NCBI RefSeq assembly: GCF_019042245.1
Contig: NZ_JAHQCX010000011.1
Coordinates: 1-64,000 of the forward strand
Length of the DNA: 64,000 bases
DNA from: Diplocloster modestus
GTDB lineage: Bacteria > Bacillota > Clostridia > Lachnospirales > Lachnospiraceae
Direction: 5' to 3'
Translations under genes and position numbers: made by a program
In this document: positions 23,347 to 33,436 of the stretch, piece by piece
Numbering within the stretch: the first letter of the stretch is position 1
How the letters are laid out: every line of letters begins with the position of its first letter
The notes under the pieces: model-generated
What the model was told of the DNA's origin: nothing
The model's input: only the letters and a program-made list of their open reading frames with translations
Database searches by the model: none

Positions 23347-26268
23347 ATGACAATTCAGGATGTAAAAGCCTATGAAATCTTAGATGACCGGGAGGTGAAG
23401 GATCTGAATTCCAGGGGCTTGCTGCTAAAGCATAAAAAAAGCGGAGCCAAGCTGCTGATTTTATCAAATGATGATGAAAACAAGGTATTCAGTATCGGAT
23501 TCCGTACTCCCCCAGAAGACAGTACCGGCCTGCCCCATATTCTGGAGCATTCCGTCCTGTGCGGTTCCAAAAATTTTCCAGCCAAGGACCCGTTTGTGGA
23601 ATTGGTGAAGGGATCACTGAATACATTTTTGAATGCCATGACCTACCCGGATAAGACCGTGTACCCGGTGGCCAGCTGTAATGACAAAGATTTTCAGAAT
23701 CTGATGCATGTATACATGGATGCGGTGTTCTATCCCAATATTTATAAAAAAGAAGAGATATTCAGACAGGAAGGCTGGCACTATGAGCTGGAAAGCGCTG
23801 AAGGGCCGCTGAAGGTCAATGGGGTTGTCTATAATGAGATGAAAGGGGCGTTTTCCTCCCCGGAAGATGTTCTGGACCGGGAAGTGCTCCGTTCCCTGTT
23901 TCCGGATACCTCTTACGCCAATGAATCCGGAGGGGATCCGGAATTTATCCCGGATCTGACCTATGAACAGTTTTTGGATTTTCATAAAAAATATTATCAT
24001 CCCACCAACAGCTTCCTGTATCTGTACGGCAACATGGATGTGGCAGAGAAGCTTTACTGGCTGGACCGTGAATATTTGAGCGCGTTTGACGAGGCTCCGG
24101 TGGACTCAGCGATCCGGTATCAGAAGCCGTTTGAAAAACCGGTGGAAGTCATCAGGGAATATTCGATCACGGAGGCGGAATCCACGAAGGACCAGACCTA
24201 TCTTTCCTATAGCACGGTCGTGGACACCAGCCTGAATAAGGAGCTGTATCTGGCGTTTCAGGTGCTGGAGTACGCGTTGTTATCTGCTCCGGGAGCGCCG
24301 CTTAAGCAGGCATTGATTGATGCGGGCATCGGTAAGGATGTGATGGGTTCCTACGACGAAGGGGTGTACCAGCCAACCTTCAGCGTGATCTCGAAGAATG
24401 CCAACCCGGAGCAGAAGGAGGAGTTCCTTCGGACGATCCGGGATACCCTTTCAGGTATTGTGGAAAAAGGGATGGATAAGCAGGCGCTGCTGGCAGGAAT
24501 CAATTATTACGAATTTCGTTTCCGGGAGGCAGACTTCGGCAATTATCCGAAGGGACTCATGTATGGGCTGCAGGCCTTTGACAGCTGGCTGTATGATGAG
24601 AATCAGCCGTTTATGCACCTGGAAGCACTGGACACGTTCCGGTTTCTGAAGGAGCAGGTAGGCAGAGGCTATTATGAACAGCTGATTCAGAAATATCTGA
24701 TTGAAAATACCCATGCCTCCGTCGTAATGATCGTTCCCCGCCAGGGACTGACCGCGCAGATGGAACAAAAAACAGCCGATCAGCTGGAAAAATACAGGCA
24801 ATCCCTGGATGATGCTCGATTACAGCAGATGGTAGAAGATACGGTCCATCTGGAAGAATATCAAAGTGAGGAGACACCTGCGGAGGATTTGGAGAAGATT
24901 CCCATGCTGCGCAGAGAAGATATCGGCAGGAAAGCTCAGCCATTGTGCAACGAGGAACAGACACTTTCCGGTACGCCGGTTTTGTATCATGAACTCTTTA
25001 CCAATGGGATCGCCTATATAAATCTGGTATTTGACACCTGCCATGTGCCGGATGACCTGCTTCCTTATCTGGGACTGTTAAAATCCGTACTGGGGTATAT
25101 GGATACGGAAAACTACAGCTATGCGGAACTGTTTAACGTGATTAACATCCATTCCGGCGGGATCTATACGGCACTGAACCCCTACGCGGATGTGAAGGAT
25201 CCGGACCAATACAAAGGTACGCTGCAGGTGAAGGCCAAGGTACTGTATGAAAAGCTGGATTTTGCATTTACCATGATCCGGGAAATCCTGTTTGCCACGG
25301 ATTTATCAGATGATAAACGACTGTATGAGATCATAGCACAGGTCAAATCCAGACTTCAGATGGGCTTGACCGGCAACGGACATTCAACGGCGGCCATCCG
25401 GGCCATGTCCTATTTCTCCCCGTCGGCTTATTTTAACGACTGTGTGGGAGGGATTGGCCTATACCGGCTGGTGGAGAGTATCGAAAGCGACTTTGACGCG
25501 CAAAAAGACGGCCTGAAAGAGAAATTGCGTCAGCTGATGCATATGATCTTCCGGCCTGAGAATCTGATGGTAGATTATACGGCGGAGAGAGAAGGCCTGC
25601 AGGGACTTGAAGGTGAGATCGGAAAGCTGAGCGCTTTATTATATCAGGACCCGGTGGAGAAATGCAGCCAGCAGTTCCAGGTAAACGCAAGGAATGAAGG
25701 CTTCAAGACTTCCGCGCAGGTGCAATATGTAGCCAGAGCCGGAAACTTCGTACGCAGAGGTTATGAATATACGGGAGCTTTGAAAATATTAAAAGTGATA
25801 CTGAGCTATGACTATCTGTGGATCAATATCCGGGTAAAAGGCGGCGCGTACGGATGTATGAGCGGGTTTAACCGGGTGGGAGACGGATATCTGGTGTCTT
25901 ACCGGGATCCGAACCTGGAGAAAACTAATGGGATCTTCGAGGGAACCGCGGAATTTGTGAAGAATTTTACGGTCAGTGACCGGGATATGACAAAATATAT
26001 CATCGGTACCATCGGGGATTTGGACAGCCCCCTGACTCCCTCATCTAAGGGAAACCGTTCCATGACGGCGTACCTGAGCAATCTGACATACGAGGATATA
26101 CAAAAGGAGCGGGAGCAGGTACTGACAGCGACGGAGGAGAGTATCCGGGATCTGGCCGGAATCATCGAAGCGGTCCTGGCCGACGGCGATATCTGTGTTC
26201 TTGGAAATGAAACACGGTTAGAAGAGCAAAAGGAGATGTTTGCAACTTTATGTAATCTGTTTTCCTGA
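23347..26268 (+). CDS. M16C-family zinc metallopeptidase (presequence-protease type)
   Basis: 973-aa insulinase-superfamily peptidase. The inverted zinc motif HxxEH is HILEH (about residue 64), and the distal Glu is likely in VVYNEMKGAFS. The N-terminal catalytic half, a helical hinge (about 450-520), and the C-terminal half with RVKGGAYGCMSG make the full clam-shell of the PreP/M16C subfamily. No signal peptide, so cytoplasmic. Probable role is degradation of short peptides. Confidence 0.92.
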   Translation: MTIQDVKAYEILDDREVKDLNSRGLLLKHKKSGAKLLILSNDDENKVFSIGFRTPPEDSTGLPHILEHSVLCGSKNFPAKDPFVELVKGSLNTFLNAMTYPDKTVYPVASCNDKDFQNLMHVYMDAVFYPNIYKKEEIFRQEGWHYELESAEGPLKVNGVVYNEMKGAFSSPEDVLDREVLRSLFPDTSYANESGGDPEFIPDLTYEQFLDFHKKYYHPTNSFLYLYGNMDVAEKLYWLDREYLSAFDEAPVDSAIRYQKPFEKPVEVIREYSITEAESTKDQTYLSYSTVVDTSLNKELYLAFQVLEYALLSAPGAPLKQALIDAGIGKDVMGSYDEGVYQPTFSVISKNANPEQKEEFLRTIRDTLSGIVEKGMDKQALLAGINYYEFRFREADFGNYPKGLMYGLQAFDSWLYDENQPFMHLEALDTFRFLKEQVGRGYYEQLIQKYLIENTHASVVMIVPRQGLTAQMEQKTADQLEKYRQSLDDARLQQMVEDTVHLEEYQSEETPAEDLEKIPMLRREDIGRKAQPLCNEEQTLSGTPVLYHELFTNGIAYINLVFDTCHVPDDLLPYLGLLKSVLGYMDTENYSYAELFNVINIHSGGIYTALNPYADVKDPDQYKGTLQVKAKVLYEKLDFAFTMIREILFATDLSDDKRLYEIIAQVKSRLQMGLTGNGHSTAAIRAMSYFSPSAYFNDCVGGIGLYRLVESIESDFDAQKDGLKEKLRQLMHMIFRPENLMVDYTAEREGLQGLEGEIGKLSALLYQDPVEKCSQQFQVNARNEGFKTSAQVQYVARAGNFVRRGYEYTGALKILKVILSYDYLWINIRVKGGAYGCMSGFNRVGDGYLVSYRDPNLEKTNGIFEGTAEFVKNFTVSDRDMTKYIIGTIGDLDSPLTPSSKGNRSMTAYLSNLTYEDIQKEREQVLTATEESIRDLAGIIEAVLADGDICVLGNETRLEEQKEMFATLCNLFS

Positions 26269-26373
26269 TTCGATCCGGTCATGTAGGAATGGAAACCCGG
26301 AGCTTGAAGCCAGGCTTCTGATGGAAGAGTGAAGTCGGAGCCTGACCGGCTCCCGATTAAAGGAGGATGCGGT

Positions 26374-27468
26374 ATGAAAAAGCGATGTCTGGCAATTGTG
26401 GGTAGTGTAGCGTTAGGCCTGATGATGCTTGCAGGATGTGGTTCCAAGTCCAGTTCTTCAGTGCAAAATGAGTATGCCAATGCAAAGTCTTCCGCGGCTT
26501 ACGATGCCGCAGCACCGGCCCAGGGAACCGGAGAGGCGGCGGAAATGCCGGCTGCCGGGCAGGAAGAGGGGCAGGCGCAGGAGGTATCTGAGAGCGCGGC
26601 CGAAAGCAGAAAACTGATCAAAACCGTATATCTGGATATGGAGACCCGCAATTTTGACGAAATGATCACCAATATTTCGAAAAAGGTTGAGGAACTGGGA
26701 GGATATCTGGAACATTCTCAGGTGCAGGGGAACGGTTACGGCCAGGAAAACGGCAGGCGTTATGCCAGTATGGTGGCACGCGTCCCGGTAGCTAAACTGA
26801 ATGGTTTTGTAGAGCAGGTATCCGGGATGGGAAATGTCACGAATAAGCAGGAATCCATTGAGGATGTGACATTGTCATATGTGGATATCGAGAGCAGGAT
26901 CAATGCGCTGAAAGTAGAGCAGCAGCGCCTGACGGAGCTGCTCGCCCAGGCGGAGAGTGTGGATGCGATCATCGCGCTGGAGAGCAGGCTGTCGGAAGTG
27001 CGCTACGAGCTGGAGTCTTATGAATCCCAGCTCCGTACATATGATAATCAAGTGGATTACAGTACCGTCACCATGAATATCCAGGAGGTAGAGCGGATCA
27101 CCCAGACGAAGCAGGATACAGTGCTGGAGCGGATCAGCAGCGGTCTGTCGGATAATTTCTATGATCTGGGCCAGGGGCTTTTGAATTTCTTCATTTGGTT
27201 GGTGATATCGCTGCCCTATATATTACTTTTAGCAGTGATCGGACTGATCGTTTGGTTTGTACTGCATATTTCAACCCGCAGGCATAGAAAGAAAATGGAA
27301 GCCCGCAGGGAGAACATGCAGCATCAGCGGCCAATGGCTCCACAGGGTCAGGCACGGGGAGGAAGGCAGCCCGAGCCGCAGAAACAAGAACCTGACTTCA
27401 CACCGGAAGCGGTAATTCCAAATAAAACAGATAAAGAGAAGGAAAATGATGGAGAATCAAAATTATAA
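26374..27468 (+). CDS. DUF4349 lipoprotein
   Basis: 364-aa predicted lipoprotein: signal MKKRCLAIVGSVALG with lipobox MLAGC (Cys about 21), an Ala/Glu/Gln-rich linker, then a DUF4349-like domain (about 80-270; LIKTVYLDMETRNFD, SYVDIESRINALKVEQQRL) with coiled-coil character. A transmembrane helix (about 275-300) and a basic, disordered tail follow. ATG 26374 has AAGGAGG upstream. The 3' end overlaps era by 23 bases. Function unknown; probably envelope. Confidence 0.85.
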   Translation: MKKRCLAIVGSVALGLMMLAGCGSKSSSSVQNEYANAKSSAAYDAAAPAQGTGEAAEMPAAGQEEGQAQEVSESAAESRKLIKTVYLDMETRNFDEMITNISKKVEELGGYLEHSQVQGNGYGQENGRRYASMVARVPVAKLNGFVEQVSGMGNVTNKQESIEDVTLSYVDIESRINALKVEQQRLTELLAQAESVDAIIALESRLSEVRYELESYESQLRTYDNQVDYSTVTMNIQEVERITQTKQDTVLERISSGLSDNFYDLGQGLLNFFIWLVISLPYILLLAVIGLIVWFVLHISTRRHRKKMEARRENMQHQRPMAPQGQARGGRQPEPQKQEPDFTPEAVIPNKTDKEKENDGESKL

Positions 27469-28357
27469 ATCTGGATTTGTAACGCTGGTCGGCCGGCCCA
27501 ATGTAGGAAAATCAACATTAATGAATCGGTTGATCGGTCAGAAGATCGCGATCACGTCCAAGAAGCCCCAGACCACCAGGAACAGAATACAGACGGTATA
27601 TACCAGTGAAAAGGGACAAATCGTGTTCGTAGACACACCGGGCATTCACAAAGCTAAGAACAAACTGGGCGAATACATGGTCCGGGTAGCGGAGCGGACC
27701 TTTGACGAAGTGGACGTGATCCTCTGGCTGGTAGAACCCACCACATTTATCGGAGCAGGGGAACAGCATATCGCCCGCCAGCTGGCTGGCGCGCGAGTGC
27801 CGGTAATTCTGGTGATCAATAAGACCGACTCGGTAAAAAAAGAAGAGATATTAAAAGCCATAGACGCGTACCGGAAAATTCTGGATTTTGCGGAAATCGT
27901 TCCAGCCAGCGCATTAAAAGGAGATAACACGGATACAATCATTGATGTGATCTACCAATATCTGCCCTATGGCCCCCAGTTCTTTGACGAAGATACCATC
28001 ACGGATCAGCCCATGCGCCAGATCGTGGCAGAGCTGATCCGGGAAAAAGCTCTCAACAGCCTGGACGAGGAGATTCCCCATGGAATCGCTGTGTCCATAG
28101 AAAAGATGAAGGACCGGGGCAGGAATCTGGTAGATATCGAGGCGACCATTATCTGCGAGCGGGATTCCCACAAGGGGATCATTATCGGTAAAAGCGGCGT
28201 CATGTTAAAAAAGATTGGGAGTGCGGCCCGTTATGAGATAGAGCAGATGCTGGAAAAGAAAGTAAATCTGCAGCTCTGGGTAAAGGTCAAAAAAGACTGG
28301 CGGGACAGCGATTTCCTGATCAAAAATTTCGGCTATGATAAATCTGAAAATAAATAG
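27446..28357 (+). CDS. era: GTPase Era
   Basis: 303-aa ribosome-assembly GTPase binding the 3' end of 16S rRNA. G1 GRPNVGKST, switch KPQTTRNR, G3 DTPGIH and G4 NKTD are present. The C-terminal KH domain shows IGKSGVMLKKIGSAARYEIE. Two adjacent ATGs (27446, 27449) are possible starts. The gene starts inside the end of the DUF4349 gene. Confidence 0.96.
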   Translation: MMENQNYKSGFVTLVGRPNVGKSTLMNRLIGQKIAITSKKPQTTRNRIQTVYTSEKGQIVFVDTPGIHKAKNKLGEYMVRVAERTFDEVDVILWLVEPTTFIGAGEQHIARQLAGARVPVILVINKTDSVKKEEILKAIDAYRKILDFAEIVPASALKGDNTDTIIDVIYQYLPYGPQFFDEDTITDQPMRQIVAELIREKALNSLDEEIPHGIAVSIEKMKDRGRNLVDIEATIICERDSHKGIIIGKSGVMLKKIGSAARYEIEQMLEKKVNLQLWVKVKKDWRDSDFLIKNFGYDKSENK

Positions 28358-28527
28358 AGTTTCGCTTAAAAAACCCTCCGCGTGCTAAGGCCGTGCAAGT
28401 GACATATTACAAAGATTGTCAAGGGTATTTTTAAAAAAATAACTGGTAGTTTTATTCAGTATATCCTGACGCAATTCGGAGAATCTAAAAGTATACAGGA
28501 ACTTACTATACAAAAGGGGGATTCGAT

Positions 28528-28779
28528 ATGCGTTGCGAGGAAGGCTGGAATCGATTCAAAAATACCGGAAGCATTTATGATTATCTGCGGTATAAAGCTA
28601 TAAAGCTCCCGCAGGAGACGGTAAACACGGCCATGACGAATACGGCCACGGCAAATACAGCTATGTCAAATACGGCAGCTGTAAATACGGCGGGAAGCCG
28701 GGCAGGTGACGGCAGTTATGAGACAGCCAATAACTATGACAGGTATGGTACTGTCAGCGTTCCCTATGGGGGAGTTTGA
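28528..28779 (+). CDS. YqzL-like small protein upstream of recO, with repeat-expanded tail
   Basis: 83 aa. The first ~25 residues (WNRFKNTGSIYDYLRYKA) match the small YqzL family, which commonly precedes recO in Firmicutes. The rest is a tail of degenerate NTA/NTAM repeats encoded by tandem AATACGGC-type DNA, an unusual expansion. RBS AAGGGGG. The gene overlaps the recO start region by about 60 bases. Function unknown. Confidence 0.65.
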   Translation: MRCEEGWNRFKNTGSIYDYLRYKAIKLPQETVNTAMTNTATANTAMSNTAAVNTAGSRAGDGSYETANNYDRYGTVSVPYGGV

Positions 28780-29398
28780 TAAACGTCTAGTAATACTTAC
28801 AAAGGAAAGAGGAAAGATTACTGCATTTGCGAGAGGCGCCAGGAGACAGAACAGCGTCCTGCTGGCAGCGACCAATCCTTTTTCTTTTGGCATGTTTACA
28901 TTTTTTGAAGGAAGAAATGCATATACTTTAACACAGGCGCAGATCAGCAATTATTTTACCGAACTCTCCCAGGATCTGGAGGGAGCCTGCTATGGGTTCT
29001 ATTTTATGGAATTCGCGGATTATTATACACGGGAAAACAACGATGAGGTGCAGATGTTAAAACTGCTTTATCAGTCCCTTCGGGCTCTCCTTAACGAACA
29101 TATTCCAAACAGGCTTGTCCGGTACATATTTGAAATCAAAGCCATGGTCGTGAACGGAGAGTTCCCCGGAATCCGCGAGGATCTAGCCCTAAGTGAGGCA
29201 GCCAGATACACGGCTCAGTTTATCCAGGCCTCCCCGGTAGAAAAGCTATATACGTTCACCGTATCAGACCAGGTATTGAACGAACTGGCCAAAATGATGA
29301 AGCGTTACCTGTCCCTTTATATAGACCGGACGTTCAAATCCCTCAAAATCCTGGAACAGTGCACAGATTACAATCCTCCCCAGAATCCTGTTTCTTAG
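28718..29398 (+). CDS. recO: DNA repair protein RecO
   Basis: Recombination mediator that helps load RecA with RecR. About 226 aa with the N-terminal OB fold (MTGMVLSAFPMGEFDKRLVILTKERGKI) and C-terminal helical domain. ATG 28718 (MRQPIT) after AGGTGA is chosen; GTG 28706 is an alternative. The zinc cysteines present in some RecO proteins are not apparent. Follows era and yqzL as in other Firmicutes. Confidence 0.88.
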   Translation: MRQPITMTGMVLSAFPMGEFDKRLVILTKERGKITAFARGARRQNSVLLAATNPFSFGMFTFFEGRNAYTLTQAQISNYFTELSQDLEGACYGFYFMEFADYYTRENNDEVQMLKLLYQSLRALLNEHIPNRLVRYIFEIKAMVVNGEFPGIREDLALSEAARYTAQFIQASPVEKLYTFTVSDQVLNELAKMMKRYLSLYIDRTFKSLKILEQCTDYNPPQNPVS

Positions 29399-29471
29399 GA
29401 TACGGGAAAGGTCAGGAGTAAGAACTATGGTAGGCTGAAACAGTTCATGAAACCCGGCCAGTTATAACGCA

Positions 29472-29751
29472 GGGAGGAGATGGAAGCGGCGGGAGCTTGG
29501 GGGAGCGGCGGCAAATCCCGTGGGGCCAAATCGCTTGAGGCCGGGTCTTAGAACGAGTTACGCAGAAGAGGACGAAACCTCACAGGACCCGAGGCACTGT
29601 TTGAGCCTCTTTCCGGCGAGTTTGCCCCGGGTCCTGCTAATCAGAGGTTTCATCCTCTTCGGAGTTACTCATTCTTAGACCCGGTCGAAGCGATTTGGCC
29701 CACGAGATTTGCCGCCGCTCCCCCTAGTCCCCGCCGCTTCCATCTCCTCCC
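29472..29751 (+). repeat. Giant-hairpin family A, copy A2
   Basis: 280-bp palindrome in the recO-lipoprotein gap. GGGAGGAGATGG (from 29472) pairs with CCATCTCCTCCC (to 29751), followed by about 50 bp of pairing (AAGCGGCGGG / CCCGCCGCTT and more) unlike the outer stem of A1 or A3. The core CAAATCGCTTGAGG ... GAGTTACGCAGA and its partner, the CACTGT..GAGCC loop and the bulged CTAATC after the tip are shared with A1 and A3. It ends 46 bp before the -35 box of the next promoter. Confidence 0.9.
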
Positions 29752-29797
29752 GTCCCTCCGTCCCCGTCCCACAGCACCAGATGGGAATAATTATTTG

Positions 29798-29826
29798 TTG
29801 AAATTAAAGGGGATAGAGGGTATAAT
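29798..29826 (+). promoter_or_regulatory. Promoter of the lipoprotein-glyQS operon
   Basis: TTGAAA (29798-29803), 17-base spacer, TATAAT (29821-29826). Between it and the gene is a GC-rich hairpin (CCGC/GCGG region, about 29840-29862). No T-box was recognised. Confidence 0.8.
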
Positions 29827-29921
29827 AGACGGGAGTTATCGCTGCGCGGCCCGCCGCGGGCGAAGGGTTTCGTAAAAGAAGCTCTATTTTTAAAGAAAGC
29901 GGATTACTAGGAGGAATGGAC

Positions 29922-30536
29922 ATGAGAAAATGGTGTTTGGCACTGGCCATCCTGATGACCTGTGTTTTTACTGCCGGATGCTCTGCAAAATTATCGGACC
30001 TTAATGAAGATACTGTTTACATACAGAAGAAGGGTCAGATCACCGGAGTGATTGTGGAGGATTTTACAAAACAATACTACGACGCAGAGGAACTGCAGAA
30101 TATGCTGAACCAGGAGATAATCGATTATAATACGGAAAGCGGCGAAGAGTGTGTGACCCTGCAAAGTTACGAGGTCAAGGATGGAATCGTGAGGGTTCTA
30201 ATCGATTATGCTGACGCAGACTGCTATGGAAAATTTAACGGAGTGGACTTCTTTGCGGGCCTGTATCCTGGCATCGAAGAATTTGAGCTGCCGGATACGA
30301 TGATAAACGTGAAGGACAACAGCAGCGTGTCCATGGCGGAAGTACAGAGTGAAGCGGAGGAAAAAGGATACCATGCGGCTGTCGTATCGGAAAAGACCGA
30401 TGTAAAAGTGACATCCAGAATACTCTATACCAGTGAAAATATGGAACTGATTGATAAAACCACGGCGAGAGTTGTAGTTGACGGGACGGATGAGGATAAA
30501 GATACAAAAGATTTAGCTTTTATTATTTATAAATAA
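29922..30536 (+). CDS. Lipoprotein of unknown function
   Basis: 204-aa predicted lipoprotein with signal [20 protein letters not shown] and an acidic mature domain (start [19 protein letters not shown]). No known catalytic motif. ATG 29922 sits 7 bases after AGGAGG; ATG 29916 is less well placed. It is followed 17 bases later by glyQS and probably shares its transcript, which is an odd partner for a tRNA synthetase. Confidence 0.75.
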   Translation: MRKWCLALAILMTCVFTAGCSAKLSDLNEDTVYIQKKGQITGVIVEDFTKQYYDAEELQNMLNQEIIDYNTESGEECVTLQSYEVKDGIVRVLIDYADADCYGKFNGVDFFAGLYPGIEEFELPDTMINVKDNSSVSMAEVQSEAEEKGYHAAVVSEKTDVKVTSRILYTSENMELIDKTTARVVVDGTDEDKDTKDLAFIIYK

Positions 30537-30553
30537 GAGGAGATAGTGCAGAA

Positions 30554-31942
30554 ATGGAAAAGACAATGGAAAAAATCGTAGCCCTGGCAAAAGCGAGAGG
30601 ATTTGTATATCCGGGATCGGAGATCTATGGAGGCCTGGCGAACACCTGGGATTATGGTAATCTGGGCGTGGAGTTAAAGAATAATGTGAAAAAGGCCTGG
30701 TGGCAGAAATTCATCCAGGAAAATCCTTATAATGTGGGTGTGGACTGTGCGATTCTGATGAATCCCCAGACCTGGGTGGCATCCGGACATCTGGGAGGCT
30801 TTTCTGATCCGCTGATGGACTGCAAAGAGTGCCATGAACGTTTCCGCGCGGATAAGATAATAGAGGATTACAACCAGGCGAATGGCATTGAGATCGAGGG
30901 CGCTGTGGACGCCTGGTCCCAGACACAGATGAAGGAATACATCGAGGAGCACAACATCGTCTGCCCCAGCTGCGGAAAGCATAATTTTACGGATATCCGT
31001 CAGTTCAACCTGATGTTCAAGACTTTCCAGGGGGTTACCGAGGATGCCAAGAATACGGTTTACCTGCGTCCGGAGACTGCACAGGGTATATTTGTAAACT
31101 TCAAGAATGTACAGAGGACTTCACGCAAGAAGATCCCGTTTGGTATCGGCCAGATCGGAAAATCCTTCCGTAATGAGATTACACCCGGAAACTTTACCTT
31201 CCGGACCAGGGAATTTGAACAGATGGAGCTGGAATTTTTCTGTGAACCGGATACGGATCTGGAGTGGTTCGTTTATTGGAAACAGTTCTGTATCGACTGG
31301 CTGAAAGCCCTTGGTATGAAGGAAGAAGAGATGCGGGTTCGGGATCACGACAAAGAAGAGTTGTCCTTCTACAGCAAAGCGACCACCGATATTGAGTTCT
31401 TATTCCCCTTCGGATGGGGCGAACTGTGGGGAGTCGCGGACCGTACCGACTACGATTTAACCCAGCATCAGAATACCTCCGGCGAAGATATGTCTTACTT
31501 CGACGATGAAAAGAAAGCAAAATATGTGCCCTATGTCATCGAGCCTTCCCTGGGAGCGGACCGTGTGGTCCTGGCTTTCCTGTGCGGAGCCTACGATGAA
31601 GAGGAGCTGGAAGGCGGAGATAAGCGTACCGTCCTGCATTTCCACCCGGCTTTGGCTCCCGTCAAGATCGGCGTGCTCCCCCTGTCCAAGAAGCTGGGAG
31701 AGGGTGCGGAAAAGATTTACCAGGAATTGAGCAAATACTATAACTGCGAATACGATGACCGTGGGAATATCGGTAAGCGCTACCGCCGTCAGGATGAGAT
31801 CGGAACTCCGTTCTGCATTACCTACGATTTCGACTCCGAGACCGATGGCGCAGTAACGGTCCGTGACCGCGACACCATGGCTCAGGAACGTATCCGAATC
31901 GAAGACCTGAAACAATACTTTGAGGAAAAGCTCAGATTCTAA
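30554..31942 (+). CDS. glyQS: Glycyl-tRNA synthetase (alpha2 type)
   Basis: 462-aa class II synthetase charging tRNA-Gly. Motif 1 region [14 protein letters not shown], motif 2 [25 protein letters not shown] and motif 3 [14 protein letters not shown] are all present; the anticodon-binding domain ends the protein. A CHECHERF-like cysteine pair and CPSCGKH form a probable zinc knuckle in the insertion (about residues 95-145). Confidence 0.96.
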   Translation: MEKTMEKIVALAKARGFVYPGSEIYGGLANTWDYGNLGVELKNNVKKAWWQKFIQENPYNVGVDCAILMNPQTWVASGHLGGFSDPLMDCKECHERFRADKIIEDYNQANGIEIEGAVDAWSQTQMKEYIEEHNIVCPSCGKHNFTDIRQFNLMFKTFQGVTEDAKNTVYLRPETAQGIFVNFKNVQRTSRKKIPFGIGQIGKSFRNEITPGNFTFRTREFEQMELEFFCEPDTDLEWFVYWKQFCIDWLKALGMKEEEMRVRDHDKEELSFYSKATTDIEFLFPFGWGELWGVADRTDYDLTQHQNTSGEDMSYFDDEKKAKYVPYVIEPSLGADRVVLAFLCGAYDEEELEGGDKRTVLHFHPALAPVKIGVLPLSKKLGEGAEKIYQELSKYYNCEYDDRGNIGKRYRRQDEIGTPFCITYDFDSETDGAVTVRDRDTMAQERIRIEDLKQYFEEKLRF

Positions 31943-31950
31943 ACAAAAGG

Positions 31951-32002
31951 GGACATGTCCATTCCAGTTTGGGACATGTCCATTTCGGTCTGGGACATGT
32001 CC
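31951..32002 (-). repeat. REP-like array upstream of the RAYT gene
   Basis: Three GGACATGTCC palindromes at 31951, 31972 and 31993, exactly 21 bp apart. Spacers (ATTCCAGTTTG, ATTTCGGTCTG) are the reverse complement of those in the downstream array, so the two arrays are inverted around the transposase gene. No further gene is seen to 32264. Confidence 0.9.
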
Positions 32003-32264
32003 AAACCGTCTTGTTTAAATCGTCCGCCGATATCGAACTTTCTGTCGATTGTACTATGTTACGGTATATTTATGAAGCTGTGATTGTGAACCAGCGAGCG
32101 GAAGGCGGTTTGGGATATGCCCGTTAACGGTATATTTCATATTATAATGAAATCTGTAATTGATTCATCCATTCTTTAACCAGCAGATAATACTTATATT
32201 TCTCCCGGCAGATTTGCAGAGCGGCATATTTTTACGCTCTGTCTTATAAAAGGAGATGATACGT

Positions 32265-33029
32265 ATGGCTCGAACCGCACGGCCTGTCAGTAGAACAGGA
32301 ATTTATCATGTGATGATGCGGGGAGTTAATAAGGAAGCGGTCTTTTCAGAAGATTCTGACAAAAAAGTATTAAGGCAGTTATTTTATGCCAAAGAAAGTA
32401 AGCTGGAAGTAGTGATCTACAGCTACTGTATTATGAATAATCATTTCCATATGCTGATACAATGCCCAATGGAAAATCTCTCGGAATTTTTCCATCTTGC
32501 AGTCGGTGCTTATGCCGTTTATTACAATAAAACAAAAGGCAGATCCGGTCATGTTTTTGATAACCGGTACAAAAGCGAGTGCGTCGAAGAGGAAAGCTAT
32601 TTCTGGAATTGTCTGCGTTATATCCATAATAATCCCTGCAAAGCCGGTTTGGCTGAAATTCCACATCAATATTTCTATAGCAGCTTTCAAGAATATTTGA
32701 ATCAAAAGTCTTATATTATACATCCCAAAGCGATACGATTATACAGACAGCATTTTTTATCTGAGAAAGAATTCAGTGAGTTCCATCAATCTAATAGTTT
32801 GGATCGTTTTTTAGATACGCAAGAGGATATGCTCCGGCAGCAGACGGAGATAGGACATATTTTATTGCGGAATGTGACGGAGGAAGAAAAAATACCTGCC
32901 GGTGAAAATATCTGGATGAACAGCAAGGTAAAAAGAGTTTTTTGCGAAAGATTGATTGAAGTATTAGGAATCTCGAAAGACAAAGCAAATGCATTGATGA
33001 AAAGGATTATATTTGATGAAATATGTTAA
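32265..33029 (+). CDS. REP-associated tyrosine transposase (RAYT, Y1/IS200-like)
   Basis: 254-aa HUH-superfamily nuclease (MARTARPVSRTGIYHVMMRG). The metal-binding HUH motif is in MNNHFHMLIQ (HFH about residues 60-62), and the likely catalytic Tyr 119 in CLRYIHNNPCKAG. The ~120-residue C-terminal extension ends in a helical, DnaA-like segment (VKRVFCERLIEVLGISKDKA). RAYTs are single-copy, domesticated relatives of IS200 transposases that act on REP palindromes. Here the gene lies between inverted GGACATGTCC arrays. ATG 32265 has AAGGAGA upstream. Confidence 0.9.
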   Translation: MARTARPVSRTGIYHVMMRGVNKEAVFSEDSDKKVLRQLFYAKESKLEVVIYSYCIMNNHFHMLIQCPMENLSEFFHLAVGAYAVYYNKTKGRSGHVFDNRYKSECVEEESYFWNCLRYIHNNPCKAGLAEIPHQYFYSSFQEYLNQKSYIIHPKAIRLYRQHFLSEKEFSEFHQSNSLDRFLDTQEDMLRQQTEIGHILLRNVTEEEKIPAGENIWMNSKVKRVFCERLIEVLGISKDKANALMKRIIFDEIC

Positions 33030-33165
33030 GAATCAGAAAGAATAATTAAATTCTAGAAATATCTGAAATTCAAGGTTTATGTTACTAAGTCTAATTGCCG
33101 GGAATTACTGTATTCTAAAGTTAGGATGAATGAAATAGGACCCGAATGATACAAAAGTACCAAAT

Positions 33166-33259
33166 GGACATGTCCCAGACTGGAATGGACATGTCCCAGA
33201 CTGGAATGGACATGTCCCAGACTGGAATGGACATGTCCCAAACCGAAATGGACATGTCC
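33166..33259 (+). repeat. REP-like array downstream of the RAYT gene
   Basis: Five GGACATGTCC palindromes at 33166, 33187, 33208, 33229 and 33250 with a strict 21-bp period and spacer CAGACTGGAAT. It is inverted relative to the array at 31951. It ends 52 bp before the ppdK -35 box. Confidence 0.92.
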
Positions 33260-33311
33260 CCAATTGATACAAATGTCCTGCAAAAAATGCAGGGCTGTCC
33301 GAAAAAAGTTA

Positions 33312-33339
33312 TTGAATTCTGAAATTATTATGTTACAAT
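33312..33339 (+). promoter_or_regulatory. Promoter of ppdK
   Basis: TTGAAT (33312-33317), 16-base spacer, TACAAT (33334-33339), about 100 bases before the gene. Confidence 0.65.
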
Positions 33340-33436
33340 GAATATGTGCGCTTATTGGACAGGTGCATAATACTGCCAATATAGAACTTTTTTCAGTTCT
33401 ATACAAATATACAATATTTTAGGAGGAATTAAGAAA

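Noticed and set aside
29752-29921. T-box leader before glyQS
   Set aside because: glyQS follows a lipoprotein gene after 17 bases, and neither the T-box consensus nor a glycine specifier stem was found in the leader.
32265-33029. Complete IS200/IS605 insertion sequence
   Set aside because: The long C-terminal extension, lack of tnpB and of typical IS end hairpins, and flanking REP arrays fit a domesticated RAYT better.
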